Shown here: piece by piece, positions 21,936-33,587 of the stretch
How positions within the stretch are numbered: the stretch's first letter is position 1
Layout of the letters: each line of letters begins with the position of its first letter
Source: Cryptomeria japonica
Lineage: Eukaryota; Streptophyta; Pinopsida; Cupressales; Cupressaceae
Reading direction: 5' to 3'
Assembly: GCF_030272615.1 (NCBI RefSeq)
Contig: NC_081415.1
Coordinates: 366,741,667 to 366,805,666 of the forward strand
Length of the DNA: 64,000 bases
Program-made: the position numbers and the translations under genes
The notes under the pieces: model-generated
What the model was told of the DNA's origin: nothing
Databases searched by the model: none
The model's input: the letters and a program-made list of their open reading frames with translations, nothing else

Positions 21936-23400
21936 TGGCTCTACTACCAAGCCTTTGTTTTGAAATCCCTCACACTAGTTTCTCCTATAGTGCCCAATAT
22001 GACTCCAATAAAATCCTTGATTCCTTTCTAATTTATCCCATCTAGGATTATTTGCATCATGATAATATGGCTTGTATTCCTTCCAATGTTGCACTACCCA
22101 CTAAAGAATCAGTGGTTGAAAAGTCAAGGTTGTCTATTTTTCCAGTAATGTTTTGCCCAAATGTACATACTTAATTGCCTTCCTCACTATTGTATGATTG
22201 TAGAGAATAAGGTTCTCTTTGCTTTAACTCATCTAAAAACCCATTTCATCTTTGAGCCAAATATCTAAAAAATTGTCCTTAATGAGTGTTGGCTACATTT
22301 TTATATTCTTGAAAGATATTTTATTTGATTGCCATGATTTTATTCTTTAGGGTAGGCTCATTATTCTTCTAGTTCCGTAAAAGTACTATCTAGATCTCAT
22401 GCCTCAGCCTATAAAGGTAATGAAACATTTTTTTCTAATTCTCTGTAAGTCCTAGATTGCCCACCCAAATTGTTTCATTTTGAATATAAGACATGAATTA
22501 TTTTAAGAGAATATCCTATGCAGAGCAATGGATTCCACTATGAATCATAAGAAATGACATAACTATGCAAGTACAATTCACAAAGTAAGTTTTTAGTCTC
22601 AAGAGTGGATAACTGGTATGCTAAGGAAAAATCATAAGGAGCTACAAGAGATGGATTCATCCAGAAAAAACTCTTGACAATTGATAGGAGAAACATAATT
22701 CTCTTAAATGCAATGCATAAACTCTAGGTAGTGGTTTGCATTGAACAATTTTTAGAACTAAATTCATCACATTTTCGACTTTATTTTTCAACCTAGCAAT
22801 CTCTACATCCTTTTTTCTAAGTTCCTTCTACAATTGTTCCTTTTCCTTCTGCCATGCTTCTTATTTTTATTTCATAACCATCTATAAGTTTAGTACCATT
22901 AAATCCCATGGAAATGGAGGAGGTCTGTGCATGCCAATTCTAACTCATGTCTCTTTTAGGTGATCTTTGAATGCTTTCTCAATTGTCGTTACAAGGTTTT
23001 CCAAACCACTAGCACGTGGTTCCTTGTCATCCTATATTGTTCTTAATTTATTTCCTTTTCTTGTTTCTCCTACTCTTGATTGAATTATTCTCTTTCAACT
23101 TCAGTTTCACCAATCAAGAGCCCTCCATCGTGCACTAAAACCTCTTCTACCTCTTTTGTTGACTATACTTCTATCAATTTATTTTCTGCAACATTATTAG
23201 AAGATGAAGAAGGTGTTTGCAAAACTAGAGATGGTCAATTGAATACCATTCTTTCCTCTGCACTAGGCAAGGTATCCTCTAAATCAGAAGGAATTGAAAC
23301 ACATCTTTTCTTAGGGGTATCTCCTTTTTTGGGGGAATTTTCCTAAGCCCATGGCTTCACTTAACAACCTTGATGGGATACTTCTTCACTTTCTTAGTGG
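21936..23400 (-). pseudogene. Gypsy-C gag-like remnant
   Basis: The - strand translation gives a Lys-rich tract (PTTKKVKKYPIKVVK near 23390), a coiled-coil stretch (WQKEKEQL, then ELRKKDVEIARLKNKVEN near 22850-22770) and a C-terminal Tyr/Asn/Trp-rich block (YKPYYHDANNPRWDKL near 22050) like plant gypsy Gags. Stops are frequent. With the TRIM removed, the end of this frame lies close to the purine tract at 21545, with no room for pol. Either pol was deleted or the element was gag-only. The family is uncertain. Confidence 0.45.
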
Positions 23401-23648
23401 TTGTAGGCTATACTAGATGGAATTCTCTTTAGATGTATCAAATCAACAAAAGCACAAACAAATTTATAAGTACACAAATTTATTTGTGGATCTCACTCTA
23501 GTGTGCCTATCATGACAAAAAAGCTCATGTGAGCAAGGTATTACTAACCTACAATGCAGAAAGACACATACAAATTTGTGCATTGACAATGTTAGATGCA
23601 TGGGGGCCTGATACATTTACCAACTTAGAAACTATAGATGATAATTAT
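23400..23648 (+). pseudogene. pol: Gypsy-E integrase, N-terminal zinc-binding part
   Basis: The + strand translation shows a decayed HHCC integrase domain: ICGSHSSVPIMTKKLM, ARYY, PTMQKDTYKFV and MHGGLIHLPT, ending DDNY at the Gypsy-A- boundary. The frame resumes at 52384 with ITFPWSFS and WGLNLIGKINP, which is the next part of the same domain in plant gypsy integrases. The integrase was therefore split by Gypsy-A-. The left edge, where Gypsy-C begins, is near 23400. Confidence 0.75.
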
Positions 23649-24646
23649 TGTCACAAAAATTGCACCCTATGATGATAAACCTTGATCATCAGCCTTGTGA
23701 AACATGGAAATAACCTCCCAAGTGTGGGAAAACAACCTCCCAAGTGTGGGACTTGAAAAAGTGAGGTTGAATCTCCGGAGAAGGTTGGCTTCCTACCAAT
23801 CTAAGATGCAAGTGTTGGTCTAAAAAAACACATATAAACCTATTCTACTAATTTGAGAAGGGAAATGGGAGAAGGGGAATGCATGAAAGTAAAAAATAAG
23901 GCTTTCACCTAGATGGAAATGTTATCTCCTTGCCTATAACTGCACATAACACCAGCAAAATCACCTCATGTATGCACAAAACTCTATCCAAATGTGCCAC
24001 CTAAGTGTAAGTAAAGGTTGGAAATATTATGGAATGAAAAAAAGGAACTGAGATTAGTTCATAGGTGACATCCAAAGAGAGTCAACACAATCACCTATGC
24101 TAAGGAAAATAGATATGAATGCATTCAAATAAAAAGGTAATCAGTCACACAAGTTGTAAGAATTGAATCAAAGAAAAATAAGAAATTTTATTGATGAAAA
24201 GGCAAGACAAAATTAGAAGTGAAGAAGACAAAACATGAGTTTCTATAAGAGAATGGAAGAAGATCTTATACAAAATTTACATATTTGTTTTTATAGATAA
24301 AGCATAACTCAAAATGAACTCGACTAGAAATCCTAACCCTACTAGGATTAGGTTACAAAAAGTTCTCAAGGGGAAAATATTAGATCCCCCCAAAGATATG
24401 ATAGCATACCAAAATATCTCTGCAAAGCATCCTCCAACCCTGAGAAGAAAAAACCATCTTGTAGATGAAGCAAAACCATCCTCGGGATGCACTCTGGCGT
24501 ACCTACAGGGGCAAAAGTCTTCAAACTGCATTGAAGAGGGCATGGTGGCATCTGAAAATGGCCCTCGCAGTCACTTCTGGAGTAGAGATAAAAATCTCAG
24601 TTGGTTGGATGGAAATATGATGCAAAACATGTTGGCATTTGGAGAT
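23649..24646 (-). repeat. Gypsy-A- 3' LTR, distal part
   Basis: It matches 50553-51490 of the 5' LTR from the shared start TGTCACAAAAATTG. Homology stops just before copia-1, after GATGCAAAAC. Apparent open frames inside it (24314-24676) are conserved only because both LTRs are copies. Confidence 0.85.
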
Positions 24647-26077
24647 TGTTGGTATTTTGCATACAGATTGCATTAATGATATGTTTTCATTGATGTCAAT
24701 TGAACTAGTAATGGTATTCATGTTATTATTGATATTGTTGTTTTTGATATTGGCTAGTAACTAGAAAGAAGAAGCTTTGTGCAAGATGTTGTAAACTGGT
24801 ATGTTAAGTTTGTGAGATGAACCGGTGAATTGGTATAAAGGGTTAAACCTTTCTATGTAATGTAACCAATAAAACCCTATCAGTTGCTAAACCCTAACCG
24901 ACCAAGTTTGATGGTTTATTATCTGATAAGCGGTAATGATGGAGACACTGTGATCATTTGATTGAGGATATATTCAAATTGTTTTGGCACGTTTGTTCTT
25001 GTCTAGGGAAGGATCAAAGTGGATTTCATCTAATGCACAACACGTGATGAGTTACAAAGTCCGAAGAAGTGGTGATCATGGAGCGGTTGAAATTGTCTTG
25101 AAGAATGTGAAGAAGATTGTCATGATTTCTAACGGTTAAGATTGTACCGACTTGTTTGTAATCTCGATGATGAGAATTAGGTTTTTGCTGTGTTACCGAC
25201 CTAATTGATTTCTATTTAAGGTCGATGAAGTTTCTTGTAAAGGTTGTTGGCAAGATTGGTAGAATACCTATTGAGTGTGTAGTTTCCAAACCGGTGAATG
25301 GATCTGCACTTTGAGTGAAGGCAGATTGAAGGTTATAGAAGGATCTGATCAAGAAAAGTAGTGATATTCAGACAGATCAACAAAACTATTGTTTTCTAAC
25401 AATTACAGTAGAAGTTAAATCCCTTAACCGGGTGAGCTCTAACAAGCTTGGTTACTCATTAAATCCTCTGACAAGGTGGTCTATTAGCTTGGATTCTTAA
25501 ATCCTCTAGTGAGGTTACTCCTAACAGGGTATTGTGCTTCTGACAAGACATATTTGTAAAATCCCTTAACCGGGTGATTCCTAACTGGAATTAGTTCTTA
25601 ACAGGACTTATTGTAAAGCTCTAACAGGCTTTGGCTCCTAACAGGGCGAACTTCAGAAGAGTTTAGATAGCTATCCTTGTGAGTTCCATCTCACTGTGGT
25701 TTTTACCTATTTGGGTTTTCCAAGTATAAACATTTGTGTCAAGTGGTGAATGCTTTTGTGGTTGTGACTTTATTTGTTGATATGGTTAGTTTCTAATAAG
25801 GCATGTTATGCAAAAGTATTGAGAGATGAATATGTTGAGTTATGATTAAGAAGTGTTAATGTTTACAAGATTGAATTTGTTTACTATTAAAGTTGTCATA
25901 ATAGTTAAACCAGTTGAAGTCAAGTATTCCAACGGATATTGATCTTGACTGAGATATGTTTACTTTGTTTGACTGAGTTTGAGTTTGGGAACTTTGTTTC
26001 AATTTTTCAATATACTGATTCACCCCCCCCCCCCTCTTAGTATTCTACTGGATACTTATTCTTTCATCATACAATCA
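24647..26077 (+). repeat. 5' LTR of copia-1
   Basis: It starts TGTTGGTATTTTGCAT and ends near CAATCA, one base before TTGGTATCAT. It contains AAATCCCTTAACCGGGTG-type motifs at about 25417, 25461, 25500 and 25557, and a C-rich box (CACCCCCCCCCCCCTCTTAG) near 26020. Confidence 0.85.
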
Positions 26078-26078
26078 A

Positions 26079-26091
26079 TTGGTATCATAGA
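26079..26091 (+). promoter_or_regulatory. Primer binding site of copia-1
   Basis: TTGGTATCATAG just inside the LTR matches the plant initiator-Met tRNA site (TGGTATCAGAGC) except near its end. Confidence 0.8.
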
Positions 26092-26148
26092 AACTCAGAT
26101 CCTCTTAATCTAAAAGCCTAACAGCTTGAGGAAAAGATCTTGTAGATC

Positions 26149-27060
26149 ATGATGAAGAAAGAAGGTTTGAAGTTTAACAAAGATAACTATAGAATATGGA
26201 GTGACAGGATGAATATTTACATTCTTGGTAGTCAGTATTGGGAGCATATAGAAAATAAGTATACTACACCTACTGGACCCCTGACTGATGATCAGAAGAA
26301 AGAAGAGCAAGAAAATCACCAAGCATTAGAAGTTATTATCAGTTCCCTGTCTAATGTTGAATATGTAGATGTTCATGGTCTTGAAACTACATATGAAGTA
26401 TGGAAAAAATTAGAAGAGATTTATAGCGATGATGAACATGTTAAGATTACCAAAGAGGAGAGTTTAAGAGGAAAGTTAGACAACATGACAATGTTTGAAG
26501 GAGAGAATATCCAGCAGTATGGTCAAAGGATAAAAGAGATAGTTGGTGAGATAAAGAGTACAAGAGGGAAAGTGGAAGATGCCACAGTAATTAGTAAAGT
26601 ATTGAGAACCCTGCTACCGATCTATACTATCTGAGTTGCAGCTACTCAGGAGCTGAAATCCATTGATAAGACAAAGGTAACTCTTGACTCTATTACTGGC
26701 AAACTTACTGCTTTTGAACTAAATGGCTATGATGGTAGTGTACAGAGATCAAAATCTAAATTTAGAGCTTTTGTCTCTAACCCATCTGTGAGAAGAAGTA
26801 GAGATACTGGCCATAACTATGAATCTAGATCCAACAAAGATGCTGAAGATGATGACGGCTTAGTAGATCTTGAAGCATTGTTGGTAAAACGTTCCTAGAG
26901 GCACCGGTAAATATAAAGGTAAGCTACCTTAAAAATGGTTTGCATGCAACAAGACTGGTCATATAGCAGCAAATTGCCCTAATGGTGAAAATGAATACAA
27001 AAGAGACAAATTTAAGAAGTACAAGGGCAAAGGCAAAAGAGATTATCTTGTAGCTATTGA
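26149..27060 (+). pseudogene. gag: copia-1 gag
   Basis: The start is the ATG at 26149 (MMKKEGLKFNKDNYRIWSD), typical of copia Gags of the UBN2 type. The core continues through YEVWKKLEEIY and SLRGKLDNMTMFEGENI. A stop at 26632 and a frameshift near 26893 break it. The single zinc knuckle near 26940 reads WFACNKTGHIAANC: the first Cys is Trp (TGG), so the knuckle is broken. Acidic and Lys-rich linkers join it to the protease. Confidence 0.85.
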
Positions 27061-28570
27061 CAATGGTGTTACTGATGAAGAATTTGATGATGATGGTGGT
27101 GAAGATATTGTGTTTGTAGCCATTAAGGAAGAAATATCATATCAGAAGGCACTAGTATCTAGAATGGATAACTCTAATTATTGGTTCATTGATAGTGGTT
27201 GTTCACATCACATGACCGATGATCAGAGAAAATTTCTTTCCCTGGAAGAATTTGATGGTGGTGTTGTCAGATTTGGCAATGACTCACCCTATATGGTGAA
27301 AGGCAAAGGAGTTATTTCTCTTAATGGGAAAAGCAGTGCTGACGATGTCTAATAGGTTGAAGGCCTAAAGCACAATCTTCTTAGTGTGGCACAACTTAAT
27401 GACAGAGGATACCCACTAAAATTCAAAAATGGTATATGCAAAATATTTGACAACAAAGGTGAAGTAATTGCAACTGGTAAACAGACCAGAGGTAATCTGT
27501 TTCATCTCAATCCTAAAGTTAGCAATTGTTTGATTGCAAAGATGGATGATAGTTGGCTTTGGTATAAGAGATTTTGTCATATTAATTTTGACAATATTAT
27601 TAAAGTAAGAAAGTTTAAGACTGTAAGAGGTCTGACTCAGCTAGACAAACCGGTTAATGCTCTTTGTAAAGAATGTCAATTAGGGAACATGACTTCTTCA
27701 ACTTTTAAGAGCAAGTCTTTCTCAGCAGAGAACTTGTTAGATTTGGTTCATACTGATCTATGTGGACCAATTAGAATAAGAAGCATTCAAGGTGATAGAT
27801 ACTTTATGATCTTCAATGATGATTGTTCAAGGATGATGTGGGTCACATTCTTGAAGGAGAAAAATGAAGCTTTTGATAAATTCAAGGCATTCAGAGCCTT
27901 AGCTGAGAAAGAGAGTGGCAAAAAGATTAAATGTTTAAGAATAGATCAAGGTGGTGAATTCACTTCTGCAGAGTTCACTAAATATTGTGATGATAATGGT
28001 ATCAAGTGGTAGCTTTTTGCACCAAGGACACCACAGCAGAATGGTATAGCAGAGAGAAACAACCAGTCAGTGGTTGGAGCTGCTAGGACTATGTTGATAC
28101 AAGGAGGTGTATCGAAAACATTTTGGAGAGAAGTTGTAAGTACGGCAGTCTACATAATGAACAGGGTTCTGGTGAAAAGAGGTAAGGACAAGACCCCATA
28201 TGAGTACTGGTATGGGAGATCACTTGATGTTAGCTATTTTAAAATATTTGGAAGCAAATGTTTTATTAAAAGAGGTGATTACATAAGCAAGTTTGAAGCT
28301 AAGAGTGATGAAGGCATATTTCTTAGCTATTCCACCAAGAATAAGGCCTATAAATGCTTCAACAACCGGACGAAGATCCTTGCATTTTTCTTTTAGAACC
28401 TGAAACTGTTAGATCAGAAACTAGTAAAGCAAAGCCTAATGAATTTGTTCAACCGGAACAAATAAATTTAGAGGAAGATGACAATAATGAAGCTGAACCT
28501 GAAGAGAATGATCATGTTTTACCTAGGTATGTGAGACTGAATCATAGCCCTGAATAGATAATTGGGGATA
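27061..28570 (+). pseudogene. pol: copia-1 protease and integrase
   Basis: Protease: WFIDSGCSHHMTDDQ at about 27183. Two adjacent stops occur at about 27350. The GAG-pre-integrase zinc domain reads WLWYKRFCHINFDNI and CKECQLG. The integrase core shows LVHTDLCGPI (first Asp), NDDCSRMMWV (second) and RIDQGGEFTS (Glu), then PQQNGIAERNN. A stop near 28010 (GIKW, then LFAP) looks like CAG to TAG. The C-terminal region reads TPYEYWYGRSLDVSYFKIFG, then changes frame near 28360 into an acidic linker. Confidence 0.88.
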
Positions 28571-30164
28571 AGGATGCAGGTGTACAAACTAGAAGGAGAT
28601 TAAGAGAGAACTCTTGCATGATCTCCACCTTTGAACCTAGAAGTGCTAAAGAGGCATTTGGTGATGATCATTGGGTGAAAGCTATGGAGGAGTTGGATCA
28701 AATTAAGAAGAACAACACTTGGACCCTGGTAACCTGACTGGTAAACAAGAATGTTATTGGTACCAAATGGGTGTTCAGAAACAAATTAAATGAAGATGGT
28801 GTTGTAATTCGAAATAAGGAAAGATTAGTATGCAAAGGCTACGCACAAGAAGAAGGAGAAGATTATGGAGAAATTTTGCACCAGTAGCAAGACTGGAAGG
28901 TGTCAGAACATTGCTTGCATTTGCAGCTTATAAGAAGTTCAAAGTATACCAGATGGATGTTGAGTCTACATTTTTGAATGGGATACTAGAAGAAGAGGTT
29001 TATATAGAGCAACCTAATGGTTATGCATTGATAGACAAGGAAGACATGGTATGCAAATTTCATAAAGCCTTGTATGGATTAAAGAAGGAACCTAGAGCAT
29101 GGTATGAATGGCTTCATACTCATTTGATGAAGATAGGCTTTACTAGAACTAGTGATGACAGCAACATTTATCTCAAGTATGAAGGAGATGAAATACTGGT
29201 CAGTGAAGTATTTGTTGATGACATTATATTTGGAGGTAATGATGACATGAGTAGTTGTTTTGCAGATGAAATGAAGAATGAATTTTAGATGTCATTAGTA
29301 GGGGAAATAAAAAAATTCATAGGCTTACAGATACAGCAAATGAAAAATGGCATTTTCATTACTCAATCCAAATATGTGAAAGAAGTTTTGAAAACCTTTG
29401 GTATGAGTGACTGTAAACCAGTTGGAACCCCAATGGTTATAGGTTGTAAATTGTCCAAAGATGATGCATCTAAGTCTGTAGATGAAAATAAATACAGGTC
29501 AATGATTGGCAAATTACACTATGTTGTTCACAGTTGACCGGATATTGCCCATGCAGTTGGCATTGTTGCTAGATTTCACAAGAATCCTAAGGAGGCACAT
29601 CTGATGGCAACCAAGAGAATTTTGAGATATCTGAAAGGTACTGTTGACTATGGGTTACGGTATCCATATGATGGAAATTTTGATTTGAAAGCATACATAG
29701 ATGTTGATTGGACAGGAAACATTGATGACTGGGAAAGTACTACCGATGGAGCATTCTTTCTAGGAGGAAGGCTAGTTTCTTGGAGTAGCAAAAAGTAGAG
29801 TTGCACTTCACAATCTACTGTTGAAGCTGAGTATGTAGCAGCTTATATGAATTGCACACAAGCTATGTGGATGAGGCACATTTTAGAAGGTTTGAAGATG
29901 GAAATCTCTGAACCTATAAAGATTTTGTGTGATAATACAAGTGCAATAAACATTTCCAAAAATCTTGTTTTGCATGCAAGGACTAAGCACATTGAATTGA
30001 AATATCACTTCTTGAGGGAAAAAGTTCAAAGTAAAGATGTTATCTTGGAGCATGTTTCTACCAAGGAGCAGCTTGTAGATATCTTTACCAAACCTCTGCC
30101 TAAGACCACTTTTGAGTATCTTAGAAGTCAATTGGGGGTTGTCCCTCTTCATGAAGTCAGTTGA
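28571..30164 (+). pseudogene. pol: copia-1 reverse transcriptase and RNase H
   Basis: The RT begins with NVIGTKWVFRNKL, and a frameshift lies near 28874 (EDYGE, then FAPVARLEG). Motifs are YKKFKVYQMDVESTFLNG, KALYGLKKEPRAWY and the catalytic FVDDIIFGG at about 29210. A stop at 29287 follows. KPVGTPMVIGCKLSKDD and GKLHYVVHS lead to a CGA-to-TGA-like stop at 29535. RNase H: AYIDVDWTGN, VEAEYVAA, ILCDNTSAINISKN, and the C-terminal EQLVDIFTKPLP near 30070, ending at 30164. All catalytic residues are present but the frame is broken in at least five places. Confidence 0.9.
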
Positions 30165-30496
30165 GCATGATGTTGGTTGAATCAGTCCCTGCATTCCTTG
30201 TAGAATCTTATATGGACTAATGAAGGAGTGGATGTATTCCACAGGGGGGCATCAACATCATAGTGAAAGCAGAATTACATGTTTTACTTTCACTTTGGTA
30301 TTGTTGTCAAAGGGGGAGAAGAATTATGTGATTGAGGAGAAGAATTATGTGTCTGATTAAGTGAAACAACGGCAAGCTGAAGATGGATGGAGCAAAGTGA
30401 ATACTTGGTAATGTAAACCAGGATTCCTATTCACCAATCTCAGTAGCAATTAGAGGCGTTGATATTTGTAGTGCCATCAATGCCAAAGGGGGAGAT
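30165..30496 (+). promoter_or_regulatory. copia-1 3' UTR with two polypurine tracts
   Basis: A distal tract TGTCAAAGGGGGAGAA lies at 30305-30320 and the LTR-proximal tract CCAAAGGGGGAGAT at 30483-30496. The latter touches the LTR and should prime plus-strand synthesis. No gene is seen. Confidence 0.75.
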
Positions 30497-30677
30497 TGTT
30501 GGTATTTTGCATAGAGATTGCATTAATGATATGTCATTGATGTCAATTGAACTGGTAATGGTATTCATATTATTGTTGATATTGTTGTTTTTGATATTGG
30601 CTAGTAACCAGTAAGAATAATTTGTGTGGAAGATGTTGTAAACCGGTATGTTAAGCTTGTGAGATGAACCAGTGAAT
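30497..30677 (+). repeat. 3' LTR fragment of copia-1
   Basis: It matches the first 180 bp of the 5' LTR (TGTTGGTATTTTGCAT to GAGATGAACC-GTGAAT), then passes directly into Gypsy-A- LTR sequence. Confidence 0.85.
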
Positions 30678-31503
30678 ACGGTCCATGAATGTTTGAATAA
30701 CTACCATTGATACAAGAGATCCACGTGCAGATGTACACACATGATCTCTCCACATAGTCATCAAAAGGGGCCAATAAAGGTTTAAAACATGATTGTTCGA
30801 TTGAGTCTTAAGTGATGATCGATGACTGTGTTTGCTCCTGAAAACCTCTAGATCCACCACATCCCAATCACTTGATAACCCATAGAATACTACATCGCCA
30901 AAAAGAACATGCGAGGGAGCGAGAAGAGAAAATCACAAGCCCTGCTTACCTGTAGCATAGTGAAGATAGAAGATGGAAACCATGTGGGGAAGTGGGAGCT
31001 AGAAGCCTTGTGCTCGTCGCCTGCTAACCTACAGAATGGAACGATATCGCTAGAAAGACCATGCAGGGCAGCAGAGGGAACAAAATAACAACTCTTGCTC
31101 ACCCACAACATAGGACCATAGAAGCTAAAAAACTATGTGGGGGAGCGGGGAGGACAAAACAATAAGTCCCCCACTCGTCTGTGACATTAAACTGCATTGC
31201 CAGAGAAAACATGTGGGGAAGAGGGAAGGGGATATGATTTGTGCCAACCGGTGGAAACAAAGAGGAAATTGCCCGCCAATGACCCTGCAACTCTCCAACT
31301 GGTGGAAACTTAAGTGATATGACCAACTAGAGCAGTCAACATTCAAATAGAAAAATAGAGCCCACAAGGATAAAAAGGCTTGCAGGCCTTATGGTTTAGG
31401 TTTTTAGAGCTCAGCTAGGGGTTTTAACAAGGTTCTTTAGCCATCAAAATGTCTCTGATTGGATGTCATCAAGACTAGGGTTGACAGGGATTTTAGGTCA
31501 ACA
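30678..31503 (-). repeat. Gypsy-A- 3' LTR, proximal part
   Basis: It matches about 51575-52383 of the 5' LTR. It ends at TTTTAGGTCAACA, i.e. the - strand LTR start TGTTGACCTAAAA. Beyond 31503 the homology switches from the 5' LTR copy to the Gypsy-A+ interior, which fixes this end. Confidence 0.85.
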
Positions 31504-33258
31504 TTTTGGCAATTTAGAAGAGGTACTAAGCCTACTTAGGGTAAGACAAGGTGTCTTTGTGTGTATCCATTGGGTATGAGTCAAAAGGGGAAAATTAAGA
31601 AGAAAATCTTCACTGCACCGTACAAAATTTTCAAAATTCATCATTCTAGAGGAATAACCTATGTACGAGCACGTCATGGAAAACTAGAAAATTAACTACA
31701 GGTATTTGCAATATTTTCAAGGGCTAAAAGTTACCCTAAGCAGATTCTTTGAGGTGTATATTGTTGACTACAATGGGGAGGTCTTCATCATTTATCCTGG
31801 CTAGATTGAAAGAATTAGCCTCCTTGTAGCCTGTGATCCAATAGGGACCACTCCATATGGAATCAAATTTTGAATGCCTTCCTAGTTTTTCTTTGTCAGC
31901 ATCCCATTTTAGGATCCAACTTTGAAGGTCCTAAGAATGGATTTCTTGTCAAAAAATGTTTTAACTTGTCCTTGATGGACACTTAGGGTCTGCATAGCCT
32001 TATTCCTAACTTATTCAAGCTCATCTAGGTCTGCATATCTCACTGACATTGCATCATTTTCCAAGAGATCCAACTAATGCGCCAAATATAGAGATGGAAA
32101 CTCAAGAGATAAGGGAAGCCTTTCTTCCCTTCCATATACTAGCATGAAAGGTGAGTTTCCTAAAGCTCTTTTGGGATTAATTTTATCAGCCCATAGGGTT
32201 GTTCCCAATTTGAGGTGTCATGACCTCTAATTGTCTTCAAGAATCCTCTCGATGATTCTAATGAGATTTTTGTTGGAGGAATCAGCTAAGCCATTACCTT
32301 GGGGATAGTTATTTGATGATTTTTTTAAAAACACATCATGTTAGACTACCCATAGATTGATCTAAGATTCTGCAAAGGCCTTATAATTGTTTGATATAAT
32401 GGTGGAAGGGGCTCCAAATCTACTTGCAATCCCCTCAAGGAATTGAACCACCAAACTCTCAGTTGCATCCTTTAATGCCACTTCCTTTGTCCACCTTGTA
32501 AAGTAGTCTATGGTTTAAAAAATCCACTTATGGTCAGCACTTGATGTTGGATAAATAGGGCCAATAAAATCAAGCCCCCATTGAGCAAAGGGCTGGTCAA
32601 CAAAGATGGGATGAAGGGGCAGAGCTGCTAACCTGTGTTTTCCTGCAAAGAGTGCACACTCCTTGCACTATCTAACCCACTTGTGGGAATCACCAAATAT
32701 ATAAGGCCAATAATATCCTGCTCTAATAATTTGTATGGTTGTGGTTCTTGCTAAAAAGTGACCACCTAAGGGCCCATTATGAAATTCTTCAAGCAACCTG
32801 CTCGTCTGATCTCCTTGAATTCACCTTAAAAGAACATCATTAAAGTCTCTTTTGAATAAAACAACATACACCAAAGAATAGGGGATGGATTGCAGTTTGA
32901 GATGTCTCCTCCTGGTTCTATCAAAGCGGGGAGGATAGCTACCATCTCATAGGAAAGAACTCATGATTTCAAACCAATCATTTTGCACATTTTCCTAATT
33001 CTCCATTTGTTCTTCTTCTTGCAGTAAGAGGGATACCTCTGAATCCTTTCCAAATGATTAATTGAACTGTTCAAAGAGTCCTCTTCCCCTCACTAACTTG
33101 GTGGTCTTGATATCAAGGTCTTATTGACCTTAGTGATCCATCCAACCCTCTTCTCACCTATGTTATTATTGAGAAAGAAGTCTTTAACGCTAGCATGTGG
33201 AACCAAGAGCTGAATTTGATTGTTTGAGAACATATGTGAATTTTTTTAATGTTCTTAT
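31504..33258 (-). pseudogene. pol: Gypsy-A- integrase and end of RNase H-like domain
   Basis: On the - strand the RNase H-like end is read at about 33235-33110 (LLVPHASVKDF, EKRVGWITKV). The integrase core includes FAQWGLDFIGPI, DYFTRWTKEVALKDA, FGAPSTIISNN (second catalytic Asp read as Asn), and YPQGNGLADSSNKNLI, where the usual catalytic Glu is Asp. ERLPLSLEFPSL follows. A short 3' UTR with the conserved CCCAATGGATA block leads to the LTR. The domain order matches Gypsy-A+. Confidence 0.85.
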
Positions 33259-33587
33259 TGAAGAAGTTGAGAAAATACAACTTCAGAGATCCCAAGAACA
33301 CCTGTTAGCAAAATACCTATCACAAGAGAAGATTGGAGATAGAAACACAATAAAGGCTCTGAAAAAAATTATCATTCAGAGAGGGAATCAAAATAAAGTT
33401 ACAATACAATCCTTATGACAAGAGAATTAGAAACCCTAAATATGTGCAACCCTAAAGAGATAAAGAGTATTTAATAATTATTAAATACCTACAATATTAT
33501 TAAATGCCTAAGTTTAGCTTAAGCGTAGAGTATAATAGACTAATAATTAAATAAATAATTATTAGCTAATACAAGATAACTCTAACA
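33259..33587 (-). repeat. 3' LTR of the dimer element
   Basis: 329 bp, nearly identical to 36927-37246 over its whole length except for small indels in the AT-rich part (for example TTAATAATTATTAAATACC). Confidence 0.9.

Larger units (their letters stand above)
24647..30677 (+). mobile_element. copia-1: Ty1/copia element with truncated 3' LTR
   Basis: A 1.43-kb 5' LTR, initiator-Met-type primer site, gag, protease, integrase, RT, RNase H, polypurine tract, and only the first 181 bp of the 3' LTR. It sits in the 3' LTR of Gypsy-A-. About 85 bp of host LTR (the equivalent of 51490-51575) is missing at the right junction together with the rest of the copia LTR, so a deletion ran across that edge. 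Confidence 0.9.

Noticed and set aside
24631-24650. GGCATTTGGAGAT before the copia-1 5' LTR resembles its polypurine tract, suggesting a tandem LTR
   Set aside because: The similarity is short and no upstream copia interior is present; the sequence there is Gypsy-A LTR or junction DNA.
24314-24676. Open frame conserved with another at 51180-51470, looking like a repeated gene
   Set aside because: Both lie at the same place in the two LTRs of Gypsy-A-; they match because LTRs are copies, and neither has domain similarity or a consistent start.
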